This document shows positions 34,703-45,920 of a stretch of 64,000 nucleotides of DNA, in pieces. The notes below the pieces were generated by a model, which was not told the origin of the DNA, ran no database searches, and worked only from the letters and a program-made list of their open reading frames with translations. Numbering within the stretch: position 1 is the stretch's first letter; each line of letters begins with the position of its first letter. The stretch spans positions 4,919,790 through 4,983,789 of the forward strand of contig JAKZAP010000021.1 in NCBI GenBank assembly GCA_023053575.1. Reading direction: 5' to 3'. Origin of the DNA: Branchinecta lynchi. Lineage: Eukaryota > Arthropoda > Branchiopoda > Anostraca > Branchinectidae. The position numbers and the translations under genes are program-made.

Positions 34703-34883
34703 ATGCCGTTGTTCCTTGACTAAGGCCAGAGGAACAACGGCTAAGGCCAAGGAAATAATAATCTAATAATAATATGGCCAAGGAAATAATAATATAATAA
34801 TAATATGGCCAAGGAAATAATAATATAATAATACTATGACCAAGGAAATAATAATTGGCTAAGGCCAAGGAACAACGGCATCA
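34703..34883. mobile_element. TIR element with amplified AAGGAAATAATAATATAATA core
   Basis: GATGCCGTTGTTCCTTG and its reverse complement CAAGGAACAACGGCATC form the ends. The core repeats ATGGCCAAGGAAATAATAAT about four times. Confidence 0.8.
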
Positions 34884-35079
34884 AGAAGGCCTTTGGCCGT
34901 AGCCTGTGGATTTCGTTCTTTGGCCGTTAAACTGAGGAGTATAAACAACTTATAAGCAGACAGGCTACAGGGAAAGGTTTGCCAAAACACCTAAGCACAG
35001 CTGCTACTCGCAGGTGTGCTGTAAGGCATGCAAAAACGCAGCTATTGTTGGATTAACCATCCACCTCAGATACAGTAGA

Positions 35080-35252
35080 GAAATTTTCTCCATATCTTGC
35101 TAATTCTTCTGCCCAGTTTTTACGTAGTTTCATCCCATCATTTATTTCTGGTCATATCTTGTAAGTGTATTGTTAATTTGTTTAGTGTGGTGTATTTCGT
35201 AAATTTGTATTCCTCGTCTAGCTTTTAGCTATTTCGATTACACGTGATTGAT
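35080..35252 (+). mobile_element. 3' end of a second LINE family, copy 2
   Basis: Plus-strand counterpart of 1341-1520: EKFSPYLANSSAQFLRSFIP, a stop near 35168, then a UTR through TTTTAGCTATTTCGATTACA and a short TTGATG tail. 5' truncated. Confidence 0.6.
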
Positions 35253-35544
35253 GTGCTTTTTGACCACTATTTTAACTGTTCCACAACCTTGGCTTTGTAC
35301 TTGCATATAAAAAGTAAAATGGAAAAGAAAAACAATATACTTGGTATCAGCTAACAGCTAACTACTTCAGGTTATCCTGGCACAAACTTGAAGTAGAAAT
35401 TCAATTAACTTTCTTCGACTTTAAATTTACTAAAAAGGTCCTTCTTCTTTTGAAGACATCTGTAGGTTCGGATTCGGCATCTTCTCCATTGAAGGTGCGT
35501 TCCTCGTGGCCAACTTTTCTGATTATAAAAATCAAACCAGAGCC

Positions 35545-35820
35545 TCGTTTTTGTTGCAATAGCGCTGCCGCATCGCTGCTGCAGCACTTCTTTGCTTTTG
35601 CATAATATGCGTTTTTGGATTCGCTTTCTTCTTGGTTGAAGTGGCAGCGCTGCAACATCTTGCAGGGAAGCACGGACTTGGTCGGGGAGCAAGTCTGTGA
35701 TTCTCGAGAAACGCTGCCGTCTTCCTCGGAAGCGCTGCAGTGCAAAAACGGATGTAGAAAGAATCAGTCCGGAATCGGCCGAGAAGTGGACCTGCAGCAT
35801 GCAACAAAAAGGAGGCTCAG
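35545..35820. mobile_element. GCTGC-rich TIR element, copy 1
   Basis: GCCTCGTTTTTGTTGCAATA at the left and ATGCAACAAAAAGGAGGC at the right are inverted. The interior, full of GCGCTGC / GCAGCGC steps, is highly similar to 61208-61485 in the same orientation. Long ORFs here on both strands are incidental. Confidence 0.8.
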
Positions 35821-36086
35821 GTGTCAGTTGAGTCACTTTCAGCAGTGAACTAGCAAAATATTCAAAAGCCTGAGCGGTTATTACCAGTATTCATAGTAAA
35901 AATTGCCTGGTTTGGGTTTCAGTTTTTTCTTGGGTGATCGTTCACTGTTAGCAGACGTTCACATAAGATACCTCTACTTTAGCGAGGAGTAACTAAACTT
36001 ATGTCTTATAGGACTCATTTGACACCCATTCAGACAAAGTTTTTCAGAGAGTAATATTTTTTATGACATTTTTTTTTTTTTTTCAG

Positions 36087-36349
36087 GTTTGACACATCCG
36101 TTGGCGGATTCACATTTGCCAATCAGTTTCTTCAAATCTCTACGCGTCTCCCTTCTTCTTACATCTACGGAATAGGAGAGCAACAGGATAGTCTCTTACA
36201 CTCTACAAACTGGAGACAGTTTTCGCTTTTCGCGCACGACGGAGTCCCAGCAGAGGATATGAACTTGTATGGATCTCATCCGTTTTACCTGGTGATGGAG
36301 AACTCTGGGCGGAGTCACGGGGTCTTCTTGAAGAATAGCGACCCGATGG
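36087..36349 (+). CDS. GH31 alpha-glucosidase, exon 4: N-terminal beta domain, strand FANQFLQISTRLPS
   Basis: A long pyrimidine tract and TTTCAG end at 36086; donor GTAAGA starts at 36350. Entry phase 2, exit phase 1. It encodes LFDTSVGGFTFANQFLQIST, RLPSSYIYGIGEQQ and HPFYLVMENSGRSHGVFLKN. These are among the best conserved GH31 N-terminal blocks (family pattern: F.DQ..Q(L/I)ST.LPS...YG(L/I)GE, and HPFY...E..G..HGV(F/L)L.NS). An inverted-repeat element with hammerhead-like motifs begins only about 15 bases after the splice donor. Confidence 0.95.
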
Positions 36350-36445
36350 GTAAGAAAAAAATATTATAAATATTCTTTGAGCCCAAGCTGACTTTGAAAC
36401 ACAAACAATGTTTACAACGGATATACGTCAGCTACGATTCTTCGT

Positions 36446-36490
36446 CAGCGATATTTCGGCCCTTCTTGGCAAGGGTCCTCGTCAGACTGT
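36446..36490 (-). ncRNA. Hammerhead-ribozyme-like motif, family 1a
   Basis: Minus strand: CTGACGAG, stem II GACCC/GGGCC, GAAATATC, GCTG. The 5' stem I strand reads CAGT, giving a G-T wobble or mismatch at one pair. Confidence 0.65.
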
Positions 36491-36584
36491 CAATCTTCTG
36501 GGTCAACGTCGGGGAAGGAAACAAACAATGTAATCCTGTAGATTATAGGTTTGTTTCCTTCCCCAACGTTGATCCAGAAGATTG

Positions 36585-36630
36585 ACAGCCTGACGAGGAC
36601 CCTTGCCAAGAAGGGCCGAAATATCGCTGC
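36585..36630 (+). ncRNA. Hammerhead-ribozyme-like motif, family 1a
   Basis: GACAGC, CTGACGA, stem II, GAAATATC, GCTG; all core bases and the CAGC/GCTG stem I are intact. Confidence 0.7.
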
Positions 36631-36844
36631 CAAAGCTAAGTAGGTGCCGTATCCGTTTTATGCATTGTTTAAATATATATTTCCCATTCAGCTTGGGCTC
36701 AAAGCAGTATTTATCTTATGGGCGTCCTCCATACAATACAGTACAGCAGTGCTTTATGACAAAGTAGGCCAAGTAGGAACGGGATACGGGCCCACTCCTT
36801 TTACGGGCTCCACTACAACGGCCCAAGTCTATATCGATTCGGTC

Positions 36845-36914
36845 GTGAACTTTATTTATTTATTTCAAAATATAGCCAACTGGGGCTGCTACATAACAGC
36901 TCATTTATTCAGTT
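36845..36914 (-). repeat. Short LINE-type 3' tail fragment
   Basis: TTTATTTATTTATTTCAAAA then GCCAACTGGGGCTGCTACAT resembles the UTR-plus-tetranucleotide tails of the LINE copies nearby, in minus orientation. It abuts the plus-strand LINE copy that starts at 36915. Confidence 0.45.
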
Positions 36915-37972
36915 AAACTTTCTGCAAAGGGTCGATTTGGGAAGCATGTTGAGCATTGTGTGGTGAAGGGTAGTCGATGTGCTAATCTTATTCTTAGAAG
37001 TCCGTTAATAGCACTAAAGGATGTTAAATTTCACAAGCAGGTGTTTGCTACGAAAGTAGCGTCAGCAATGCATTATGGATCTGAAATGTGGGGTTTTATT
37101 CAGGGGGATAAGCTTGAAGCAGTACAGCTTAAGTATTTTAAAAGAGTTCTAGGGGTAAATATTACTTTAAATAGTTTAGTTTTGAAGGGAGATTTAAGCC
37201 TTACTAGTCTTCGTAGTGTTCGTTTAGTTCGTATGGTTAAATTCTGGGAAAAAATCCTTACGCTTCCTCGGGTACGGTTGACCAAAGCGGCATACCTGGA
37301 GGCACTAAAGGATGAACGTGAGGGTACTTGGCCTGGCCAAATTAAGACTATTTTGAATGAGTGTGGACTGTCAGGTAGGTGGAACGAGGGGAAGGGGGTT
37401 CAGCTAGAGGTAGGTGAGGTCGCGAAAGAAGTCCAAAGAGTATTAAAGGACCAGGAGTTGCAGGCGTGGGGTTGTAAGGTTTGGATTCCTGGGTCCCTGA
37501 GTCTCTACAATAGGGTTAAGGAGGCATGGGGCGAAGAAATTTATTTTAAGTCGGGGTTATCTCCAGTAGAATTGAAATGTTTAATTAGTCTGAGAGGAGA
37601 TTGTTTGCCTTTTGGCCAAAGAAGAAAATATATTGGGAAAATTAGAGTTTCGTCTGGTCCTTATTTCTGCCCTTTGTGCGGGATGATTGATGAAGATGTA
37701 GAGCATTTTATTTGTGATTGTGAGGGTTTAACGTATCTAAGGGAGGAAATTTTTAGGGTGGGTTTTTTCTCGAGGGAGGAACTTGTTAGAAAATTAAAAA
37801 GTAAACATTTTGGGGATTTAAAGAGTTTTGGAAGATTCCTTCGGATCGCTCTGTCATATCGGGAAGGTTTTTTGTAGGTTTGTTATTGTTGTTGTTTTGT
37901 TGTTATTATTTTGTATTTGCCATGGCCCTTGTGGCTTTTTAGCGCAAATTTATCTATCTATCTATCTATCTA
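36915..37972 (+). mobile_element. 5'-truncated LINE (zf-RVT family), young copy
   Basis: Nearly identical to the C-terminal part of the 28.5 kb copy, starting at KLSAKGRFGKHVEHC. It reads in one frame to the end of the protein at 37877, through the zinc knuckle CPLCGMIDEDVEHFICDC. The UTR GCCATGGCCCTTGTGGCTTT is followed by a TATC tetranucleotide tail (37953-37972), unlike the TTTA tail of the other copy. The RT palm is absent. Confidence 0.92.
36921..37877 (+). pseudogene. LINE C-terminal domain with zinc knuckle (open frame)
   Basis: Over 300 residues of the domain downstream of RT, ending FGRFLRIALSYREGFL. Uninterrupted, but without endonuclease or RT, so not functional alone. Confidence 0.85.
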
Positions 37973-38229
37973 TACACTAAGAAAACTAAAAAAAACAAAT
38001 ATGCTGAAGGCACGAAGCCTCCAACAAACAAAGGACTCAATCAGGATGGGTCAACCCACTGAAATCAGGATGGGTCAAACCCACAGTAAATTTCTTTCCC
38101 CCATGCTTGCCACAGAGGCATTTTTTAATTCAAATTTAACTTAAAGAAATAATGCTAATAGCAGAAGTAATATTTAATGTTTTGTTTGTGCTACTCTTGC
38201 GCAGTCTGGCATCCGGGACTTACAGACGG

Positions 38230-39830
38230 ACAGACTGCAAAGAATCCTAGGAATGGGTGATCGGACGTGCGTGAAACTTGACGAGTGTCAAGAACAAGTG
38301 TCTCAGATGATCAGTTCCAAATTCAGACCGGATCCGATAACCAGGGGAGCTGGAGGGGGCACTGGAAATCTCATGAAACGCTTAAGAGTCGAGAGATCGG
38401 GATGGAACTTGGAGGGAAGAACAAGCATAAGCCCTACATACATTATTGACGAACAGCACCGGATCGTGTCACAGTGTGGAGTTGTAGGGGGTTTTCCGGA
38501 ATTCCGATGATTACGAGTTGGGGTACTTCCAGATGTGCTATTACCATGAAACTTGGCAGGCATTTTAGGGACTTTATCGGATTGGCTTAAAAATACTCCA
38601 TACCTCGATCCGATCATCGTGGGGGGAGTGAGGAACGTGGAATCCGAAATCTAGTGACAAGCCTAACTTTAGAACGGATGAATGGACGGGCATGAAACTT
38701 GACAAGTGTCAGAAACAATTGTCTAAAATGTTCAGTTTCAAGTCCGGGCCGGATTTGATCAGTGGGGGGGGGGGGGAGCTGGAGGGGGGAACCGGAAATC
38801 TTGTGAAGCGCTTAGAGTCGAGGGACCGGAATGGGACTTGGTTGGAACAACATGCTTACAACCTATATACATTATTGACAAACCAGGACCGGGTGGTGTC
38901 ACAGTGGGTGGAAATGGAGAGGGTTTCCGGGGTTAAGGTACTCCCAAATACTGGATCGAGATATTAGGGAGCCGATCAGACTGAGCTGGCAATAGTCCCT
39001 ACGCAGACTCTTTCATTGGGGAGGAATTCGAGGGATGGGCAATCCGAAATCTAGTGCAATTCATAACTTTGGAACGGGTCGTATGTGAATGAAACTTGAC
39101 AAGATTCAAGAACAAGTTCAACTTTAAGTCTGGACCAGATCCGATAAGTGGCGAGGGGTGGGGGGAGGGGAAGTTGGAGAACTCGTGAAACATTTAGAGC
39201 CGATGGATCGGGATTGAACACGGTAGGGACAATAAGCGTTAACCCTAGACACATTGATGACAGAAAATGAATGGACCGGGGCATTTTGGGTGGAGCTGGA
39301 GGGGGTTTCCGGAATGCCGGCTATCACGACTTGGGTACTTCCAGATTATCTATGACGAGGAAACTTTGCAGTCGTATCAGGGACCTACCACATTGACTTG
39401 GAAATAATCATTTCCCCGATTCGACCATCGTGGGGGATGGAGGGAAATGGAATCGGAATTTTGCGGAATGAATCAACTTTCGAATGGGTTACCAGATGTG
39501 ACTAGAACTTGACAAGTGGCAAGAGCTGATGTCTTAGATCTTCTCTTTCAAGTCCGGACCAATTCCGACAACAATGTGCGAGCTCGAAGGGGGCCACCGG
39601 AAATTTCTCGAAAACCCTTCTTTGGTCGAATCCAGTTCAGGCACAGAATTATCACAGCTAGAGTATTTTCTACCATCGATTGAGTTATATGTGAATCGGA
39701 ACCAGAGTACGACAAAAGTTCTATTCTGAAACATCAGTGAGTGGAATAACCATTTCAGATTTACTAGATCAAGCCCGATGGAAGGAATGTCCGAAGAGAG
39801 ACCCAGCCTTGGCAGCTGCAAACCGTGTCT
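38230..39830 (+). repeat. G-rich GATGAAACTTGG modular repeat, block 1
   Basis: Repeated modules of about 140 bp, each with ..TGAAACTTGacAAG/GG.., a GGACCGGATCCGAT-type palindrome, a run GGGGGGAG(T/C)TGGAGGGGG and CCGGAAT. Modules start near 38270, 38690, 39085, 39350 and 39500. ORFs in the block are by-products. The terminal hairpin is not visible at this copy. Confidence 0.75.
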
Positions 39831-40097
39831 TAGGTCTTGTTCAACAGCATAGGCATAGTTTTGTTGTATGTGTTATATTTTATACTCCTCAGTTTTGAGG
39901 GAAATAAATCAATACACAAACAAGTAATATTTTTGTCCCATATATTTTTAAGTGTTTGTCACAGAAACAGAAGGGCATGCCACAAAGTTAACCCATAAGC
40001 TAAACTCGCGGAAAGCGTTTTGCCCTATTTTTCAAACCATTTATCTATTTCCATCAAAACTGAGGAGCACAAAATGTAATGATTTTTTTATTTCGAA

Positions 40098-40250
40098 CAA
40101 TGTTTACAACGGATATACGTCAGCTACGGTTGTTCGTCAGCGATATTTCGGCCCTTCTTGGCAAGGGTCCTCGTCAGGCTGTCAATCTTCTGGGTCAACG
40201 TCGGGAAGAAAACAAACCTGTAATCCTATAGACTACATCCTGTAGATTGA
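40098..40250 (-). repeat. Solo family 1 Penelope-type repeat with hammerhead-like motif
   Basis: Contains AATGTTTACAACGGATA..CGTCAGC and a complete minus-strand motif at 40138-40183 (CAGC, CTGACGA, GAAATATC, GCTG). The inverted partner is missing. Confidence 0.7.
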
Positions 40251-40486
40251 ATAACAAGAGGGTCCTTCAGTGCGAGATGCGCATCCTTGTGTTAATTTCC
40301 TTGTGTGAATTCTGTGGTGGATAATTTATTGACTTAAAGCCAGGGTTCACCTTGCCGTCTAATCTTCCGTACATTTAAGCCAACTTCCGTATACCATTAT
40401 TTTATTCAAAATCTTGCAGTTCTCCCTTCTGCTCATTTGTTGCTTCGCAATCATAACTCTCAATTACTCTCACTTTTGCCCTACAC

Positions 40487-40637
40487 TGTAAAAAAAAACT
40501 TGCAGTATTTGCTACTGGGATTAATCTTGTCTTTATTGAGATAAGATTATCCCTAATTTGGATTAATTTTATCCCAATAGAGATAATATTAATCCCAGCG
40601 AATACTTCATCCTTATTCGGAGAAACTTTTTAGAGTA
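40487..40637. mobile_element. MITE CTGTAAAAAGTTT family, copy 2
   Basis: CTGTAAAAAAAAACTTGCAG..TTTGCTACTGGGATTAATCT is mirrored by AGATAATATTAATCCCAGCG..AAACTTTTTAGAG. Diverged from copy 1 at 24238. Confidence 0.7.
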
Positions 40638-41346
40638 CCCCATCCATTTGTATTTTATTTTGTCTCACAAAAGTGTTGACTCGACAACACCCTTCTAGCT
40701 GCCGGAATCCGGGGGTCTCCAACGCCCCAGAATTCTGACATTTTTGACCGGCTTCATTTCCTTGGTCCACCTTAAAGTACCTCTCGCACTACATACTGTT
40801 TTTGCTAAGATGTTCTGTTATGATTTCCTAAGATGTTGACTACTTTAAAACTTAGCGATGCTACAGCAAATTACACGCGACTTCCGCTTTTTTTTTAGCC
40901 TCTTTCTATTTCCCTTGTTTTGAATGACAAGCGTGTCATAATTTGCATAACCGCTTGTTTGACCAATAAGTTTCTCGGAAACACTTGTCGGGAGCCTGTA
41001 CGTCACGTGAAGAGAATAAATGCTGGAAGCCTTATAATCATGTAATACAAATGGAGAGTATAGGAACCAGGCCCGTATCCATGAATTTTTTTCGGGGGGG
41101 GGGGGAGGGGGGATTTGCCTTTCGGTGTTTTTTTTTGCCTGCGAGTCGGATAAAAAAGTACAAAAAAGACATAGATCAGAAGGAAAAGCCTACAAAAATG
41201 ACCATTCTTGTATCTTTCGGGGGGGGGGGGGGGGTCAACCCCCTAAGAAGAATCGTAGCTGACGTATCCGTTGAAAACATTGTTTGAATAAACCCCCTAA
41301 CCCCCCCTGGATACGGCCTTGATAGGAACGCTAAGAAAAAGTGTAG

Positions 41347-41781
<435 letters not shown>

Positions 41782-42039
41782 TGAGCCTTCTTAAGATTGT
41801 TCCCGATTATGCCTCCAGTCCTGAAGATTCGCAACCTAGTAAATGGGTTCGGAACTGAGCAGAACTGAAGAATTTGGATATCATTCGTCCTTTTCCAATT
41901 CCGCGCTCCAAGTGGATAAAATATTATTGGAACCGCTACTCCTAGTTCCGCTTGTAAAGCGTCACCAAAACCTGGATAGTCGAGAATCGGTAAGTTGAGC
42001 CTAGATGAGTGGTTAAGATGCCAAATAAAATAACTGAAA

Positions 42040-42520
42040 TAAAATAGAAAAAACGAGATTTTCGGGGTTTTCCCTTGATCAGCTAGTTACCCCTCCAAGA
42101 TGATGTGCGATGGATAAGTAAAATTTCCGATATTTCGGTTGCACTTCCGGCAAACCGTCCTCAGCGAAAAAAACAGAACTAAATCATAAAGTCCACCACA
42201 ATCACAACAGGAAAACGATGCGTAACCAACAGACAATAAGACGACATGTAACTAAAAACCAGGAGAACGTGGGGACTGAACGACATGCAGATAAAAATAA
42301 AATAACGAAAGATAAAATGTGCGTGTTCAAAGTGTATATGTACAAATCTGTGATTATTTACAGTTCTGAATTCTGTGTATATTTACAACTTACCATCCGT
42401 CTGGGAAAGCGCAGAAGCTTTCACCCAGAAAACGGACCACTCCAGAAATCCGTAATATGTTTGACCACTTTGAATAAAACCTTCCACACAACTTTTTATT
42501 TGAAATGAATGGTCAGCTTG
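42040..42520 (-). repeat. Family 2 hammerhead-bearing repeat, solo copy
   Basis: Shares about 450 bp with 45350-45790 in the same orientation. The minus-strand motif at 42124-42172 is CTGAGGA, stem II CGGTT..AACC, GAAATATC; stem I has one mismatch here. Confidence 0.7.
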
Positions 42521-42632
42521 GCTTCAAACCTTTTTTTTTTCGAAAAACTGACTAAGTGTAAGTGCCGAACTGTGCCTCTCGCAGGTTTCTCGACTTTCAT
42601 CAACTAGATCTACGTTGCCTGGGCAAAGTGAA

Positions 42633-44806
42633 GTGTTGCGAGAGCAACACTTTGGTATTGTTTTTTTGCAATCGCTTAAATGCTGAAGTTGTCAACCCAT
42701 CCAAGCTTTCAAAACGGTATGTTCCAAGAAGAACACAATCAATAATCACACGATTAAAGGCTATTCCACAGCGTTGGAAAAACGACAACAAAAGAATATC
42801 GGAAGAATGGTCTGAATTGACTTTGCAGCCAGTTGAACTTTATCCGTTTCAATCGTAGACATCGTGACGGATGAAAACTGGAACATTATCTTATTTAATC
42901 CAGTTCGTATTATAAAGCTATCCGTAAGTTTTTAAGATCAAAATACCATAGATTCCACTCCATTAATTATTGTGAACCCATCTCATTGTTTTACATTATC
43001 ATTTGTGTCCGTTGCGTAAACACTTAATTCTAAGTTACTGTGACTGATCGTCACCACAGACCGTTCTAGCACCTAATGAAAATGACTATGCTTTAGCAAC
43101 CGATTCATACTTACAAGTCCCTCTCTCCATGATAGATATGGAGCCAAATTATTCTTATCATCAAAAACACCGGAAGCTATACGAAGTTGGAAAAGTTGGA
43201 AACCCCTTATCACCGAAGTTGATTATGGTCTAACAGCCGATTGTGACTAACAAGTCCCTGACATGTCTCACAATTGAGTTCCATCTATTTTTTGTTTGAG
43301 TGTGTATCCTGCCATTGAGGTCGTCAACCCCTCGAAACTGTAACATGGTGAAAGGCTATACCTGAGCATTGGAAAAACAGCACCAATAGAATGTCCGAAG
43401 AAGGGATCCCAAATTGGATCCGTGACGAATGAAAACTTGGAACATAATCTTATATAACCTAGTTCGTATGATAGAGCTATCCGTAGCTTTTCAGAAACAA
43501 AATACCATAGATGCCACTAATTATTGCGAAACTACTTCATTGCTTTGAATTATCAGTTGAATCCGTTGCGTAAACACTTATTCTAAGTTACGCTACAGTG
43601 ATAAACCATTGAGACTTATTTTCTTACCCTCAGATATAAAGAAATCAAATACAATGTGCACTAATTTACACAAGTTTCTAGCCCCTGTTGAATCCTTCTG
43701 GCACCAGATTCTTACTTAGAAGTCCCTCCCCTTAATAGACATGGTAGCCTACTAGATTTCTCTTATAATTAAATACACCGGAAACAAATAGTAGGATTAA
43801 TAGGTACACCAACTAGCAAAAGCTGCAAACCCCCATCACCGAAGATGAGTATGGTCCAACAGCCGATTGTAGCTTAGAAGTCTCCTACATGTCTCACAAT
43901 TCGGATCGGCCTATTTTTTATTTCAGTGTGTACCTTACTACTGGAGTTGTCAACCCCTCTGAACTTTCAAACTGTGTATCTTATGAAGGAATTTTTTTTG
44001 CAAGAAACGAATCACATACACTTTGATCAGCTCATCAAGATCTATCGGTTGCCGTTGAAAAGAAGATTGAAAAGAATTCTATCTGTATTAGTTCAAGAGT
44101 TGAACTTTTTTGCCGTAGGCCAACTTTCTAATATCACCACTTAGAAAGGAGCAAAGGATAAGCTCTAATTTCTTTAGCAATGAGAGAACTTTTAAAGTTT
44201 AAGAGGCACGTCTGATACCATTTCTCTACCTCAATCCCAAGTGCAGTAAATGGAATGATAAACTCAGCAGATATCGCGAACAGAAATGAGTGGAAACAAT
44301 AGATGGCAGCACTTTCGGACCCGTTGGAAAATCCCACCTTTTTGTTTCTGTAATTTTTTCAATAATCGCTCAAAGAAGATAGGGGAACTGCCGGGGAACT
44401 GCCGCAGACATTTAGCACTTATAGATTTGAGTTCATCTTCAATATGAAACTGGTGTCTGCCTGTTTGCCTTTCTACTCGAAATCAGAAACATGGTTTGAT
44501 GAAACGAAAGCTCGCCTGCACAACTTCAGATAGTCCCCTATGACATAGCTTTACACCTCCACTTCACTTCGCACACCGTAGGCTCTGGCTCAAGGGTAAG
44601 CTAAAAATCATCCTTTTTTGACCCAGGCAAGGGCTCTACGAAGCTTTCCAAAATTAAGGTCATATTCATCAATGCTCCCTAAGGTCCACGCTTTCCGTGA
44701 AAACCGCATAGATTATACCCTTACCATTTACTAGTAATAAGGTGAAATCGGAGGACTAGAAAACAAAAAAAAACACGACAAAACCAAAGTGTTGCTCTCG
44801 CAACAC
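42633..44806. mobile_element. 2.2 kb element with hairpin-forming 24-bp inverted ends
   Basis: The left end GTGTTGCGAGAGCAACAC then TTTGGT is exactly mirrored at 44783-44806. Each end is itself a hairpin (GTGTTGC / GCAACAC). The interior holds three diverged ~600-bp repeats with GTTGTCAACCC..CC and CACCGAAG blocks (about 42680, 43320, 43940). No transposase recognised. The target duplication is at most the dinucleotide AA. Confidence 0.8.
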
Positions 44807-45428
44807 AATAACGCTGTACGAATTGGGCGTCATTGAAACTTAATTAAAAATAAATAAAAGTGCTAGGAGTATCGCAGTCACTCATGAAGTCAACAAACGT
44901 CGGTAGCCTACAAACCTTTTTTTTTTTTCATACTGTTTTGTTTTGGCGAGTATAGGGGTAAGTGCTTGGACTTTTTCAAGTTCAATTTTTGGTAAGCGTG
45001 GTTTAGGGGGTACAAACGGATTTGCAAAATATTTTTGAACACGGGAAGCGAAAGCGATCGGATTCCGAACTGAGTGCAAAGGGAAGATCGTATCGCTGCT
45101 GAAACAAGGCAGCTTATAGCATTGCAACAATAAATAAAAATAATCGTGACATCCAGAAGGTTTTAGGCGTCAACTCAGATTAGTGTGTCCAATCATACTT
45201 AATCTGCCATAGAATTGTCTTTGTTTTGGAAACATCAGAAACCTTAGTTTTGGTGAATAGTTTCAGGCGCCAACTCAGGTTAGCGTGTCCAATCGTATTA
45301 GTCTGCTAGAATATAACGTTTGAAGCCAAGGTGACCGTTCATTTCAAATAAAATAGAAAAACGAGATTTTCGGGGTTTTTTCTTGATCAGCTAGTTACCC
45401 CTCCAAGATGATGTGCGAGGGATAAATA

Positions 45429-45483
45429 CAATTTCGGATATTTCGGTTGTACTTCCGGCAAACCGTCCTCAGCGAAAAAAAAA
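45429..45483 (-). ncRNA. Hammerhead-ribozyme-like motif, family 2
   Basis: Minus strand: TTTTTCG, CTGAGGA, stem II GGTT..AACC, GAAATATC, CGAAATT. TTTCG and CGAAA form a perfect five-base stem I, unrelated in sequence to family 1. Confidence 0.65.
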
Positions 45484-45865
45484 ACAACTAAATCATAAAA
45501 TCCACCACAATAATAACACGAAAACGATGCGGAACCAACAAACAATAAGACGGTAACTAAAAGCCAGAAGAACGATGCGGACTGAAGAACATGCAGATAA
45601 AAGTAAAATAACGAAAGATAAAATGTGCGTGTTCAAAGTGTATATGTACAAATCTGTGATTATTTACAATTCTGAATTCTGTGTATATTTACAATTTACC
45701 ATCCGTCTGGGAAAGCGCAGAAGCTTTCACCCAGAAAACGGCCCACTCCAAAAATCTATAATGTGTTTCAACCCACATTGAATAAAACCTTCTACAGGAG
45801 TTGTTGGTTCCCCATCGTTTTCCTGTTGTTATTGTGGTGGATTTTATGATTTAGTTGTTGTTTTT

Positions 45866-45920
45866 TTTTCGCTGAGGACGGTTTGCCGGAAGTGCAACCG
45901 AAATATCCGAAATTGTATTT
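45866..45920 (+). ncRNA. Hammerhead-ribozyme-like motif, family 2
   Basis: Mirror copy in the right arm, with the same perfect TTTCG/CGAAA stem I and intact CTGAGGA and GAAA. Confidence 0.65.

Larger units (their letters stand above)
32876..36086 (+). other. Intron 3 of the GH31 gene
   Basis: GTGAGT to TTTCAG, 3.2 kb. It holds a satellite-type fragment (33477-34030), a LINE tail (34273-34650), a TIR element with an expanded core (34703-34883), another LINE 3' end (35080-35252) and a GCTGC-rich TIR element (35545-35820). 32880-33470 shows nothing recognisable. Confidence 0.8.
36365..36715. mobile_element. Palindromic non-autonomous element with two hammerhead-like motifs
   Basis: Ends ATAAATATTCTTTGAGCCCA..GCTGA and TCAGC..TTGGGCTCAAAGCAGTATTTAT are inverted. 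Two complete family 1a motifs face away from a central palindrome (TAGATTATAG region near 36540). It begins about 15 bases after the splice donor of exon 4. Confidence 0.8.

Noticed and set aside
35401..35848. Four ORFs up to 143 residues on both strands
   Set aside because: The same sequence recurs at 61122-61514 with the frames broken differently, and the ends are inverted repeats; this is a mobile non-coding element.
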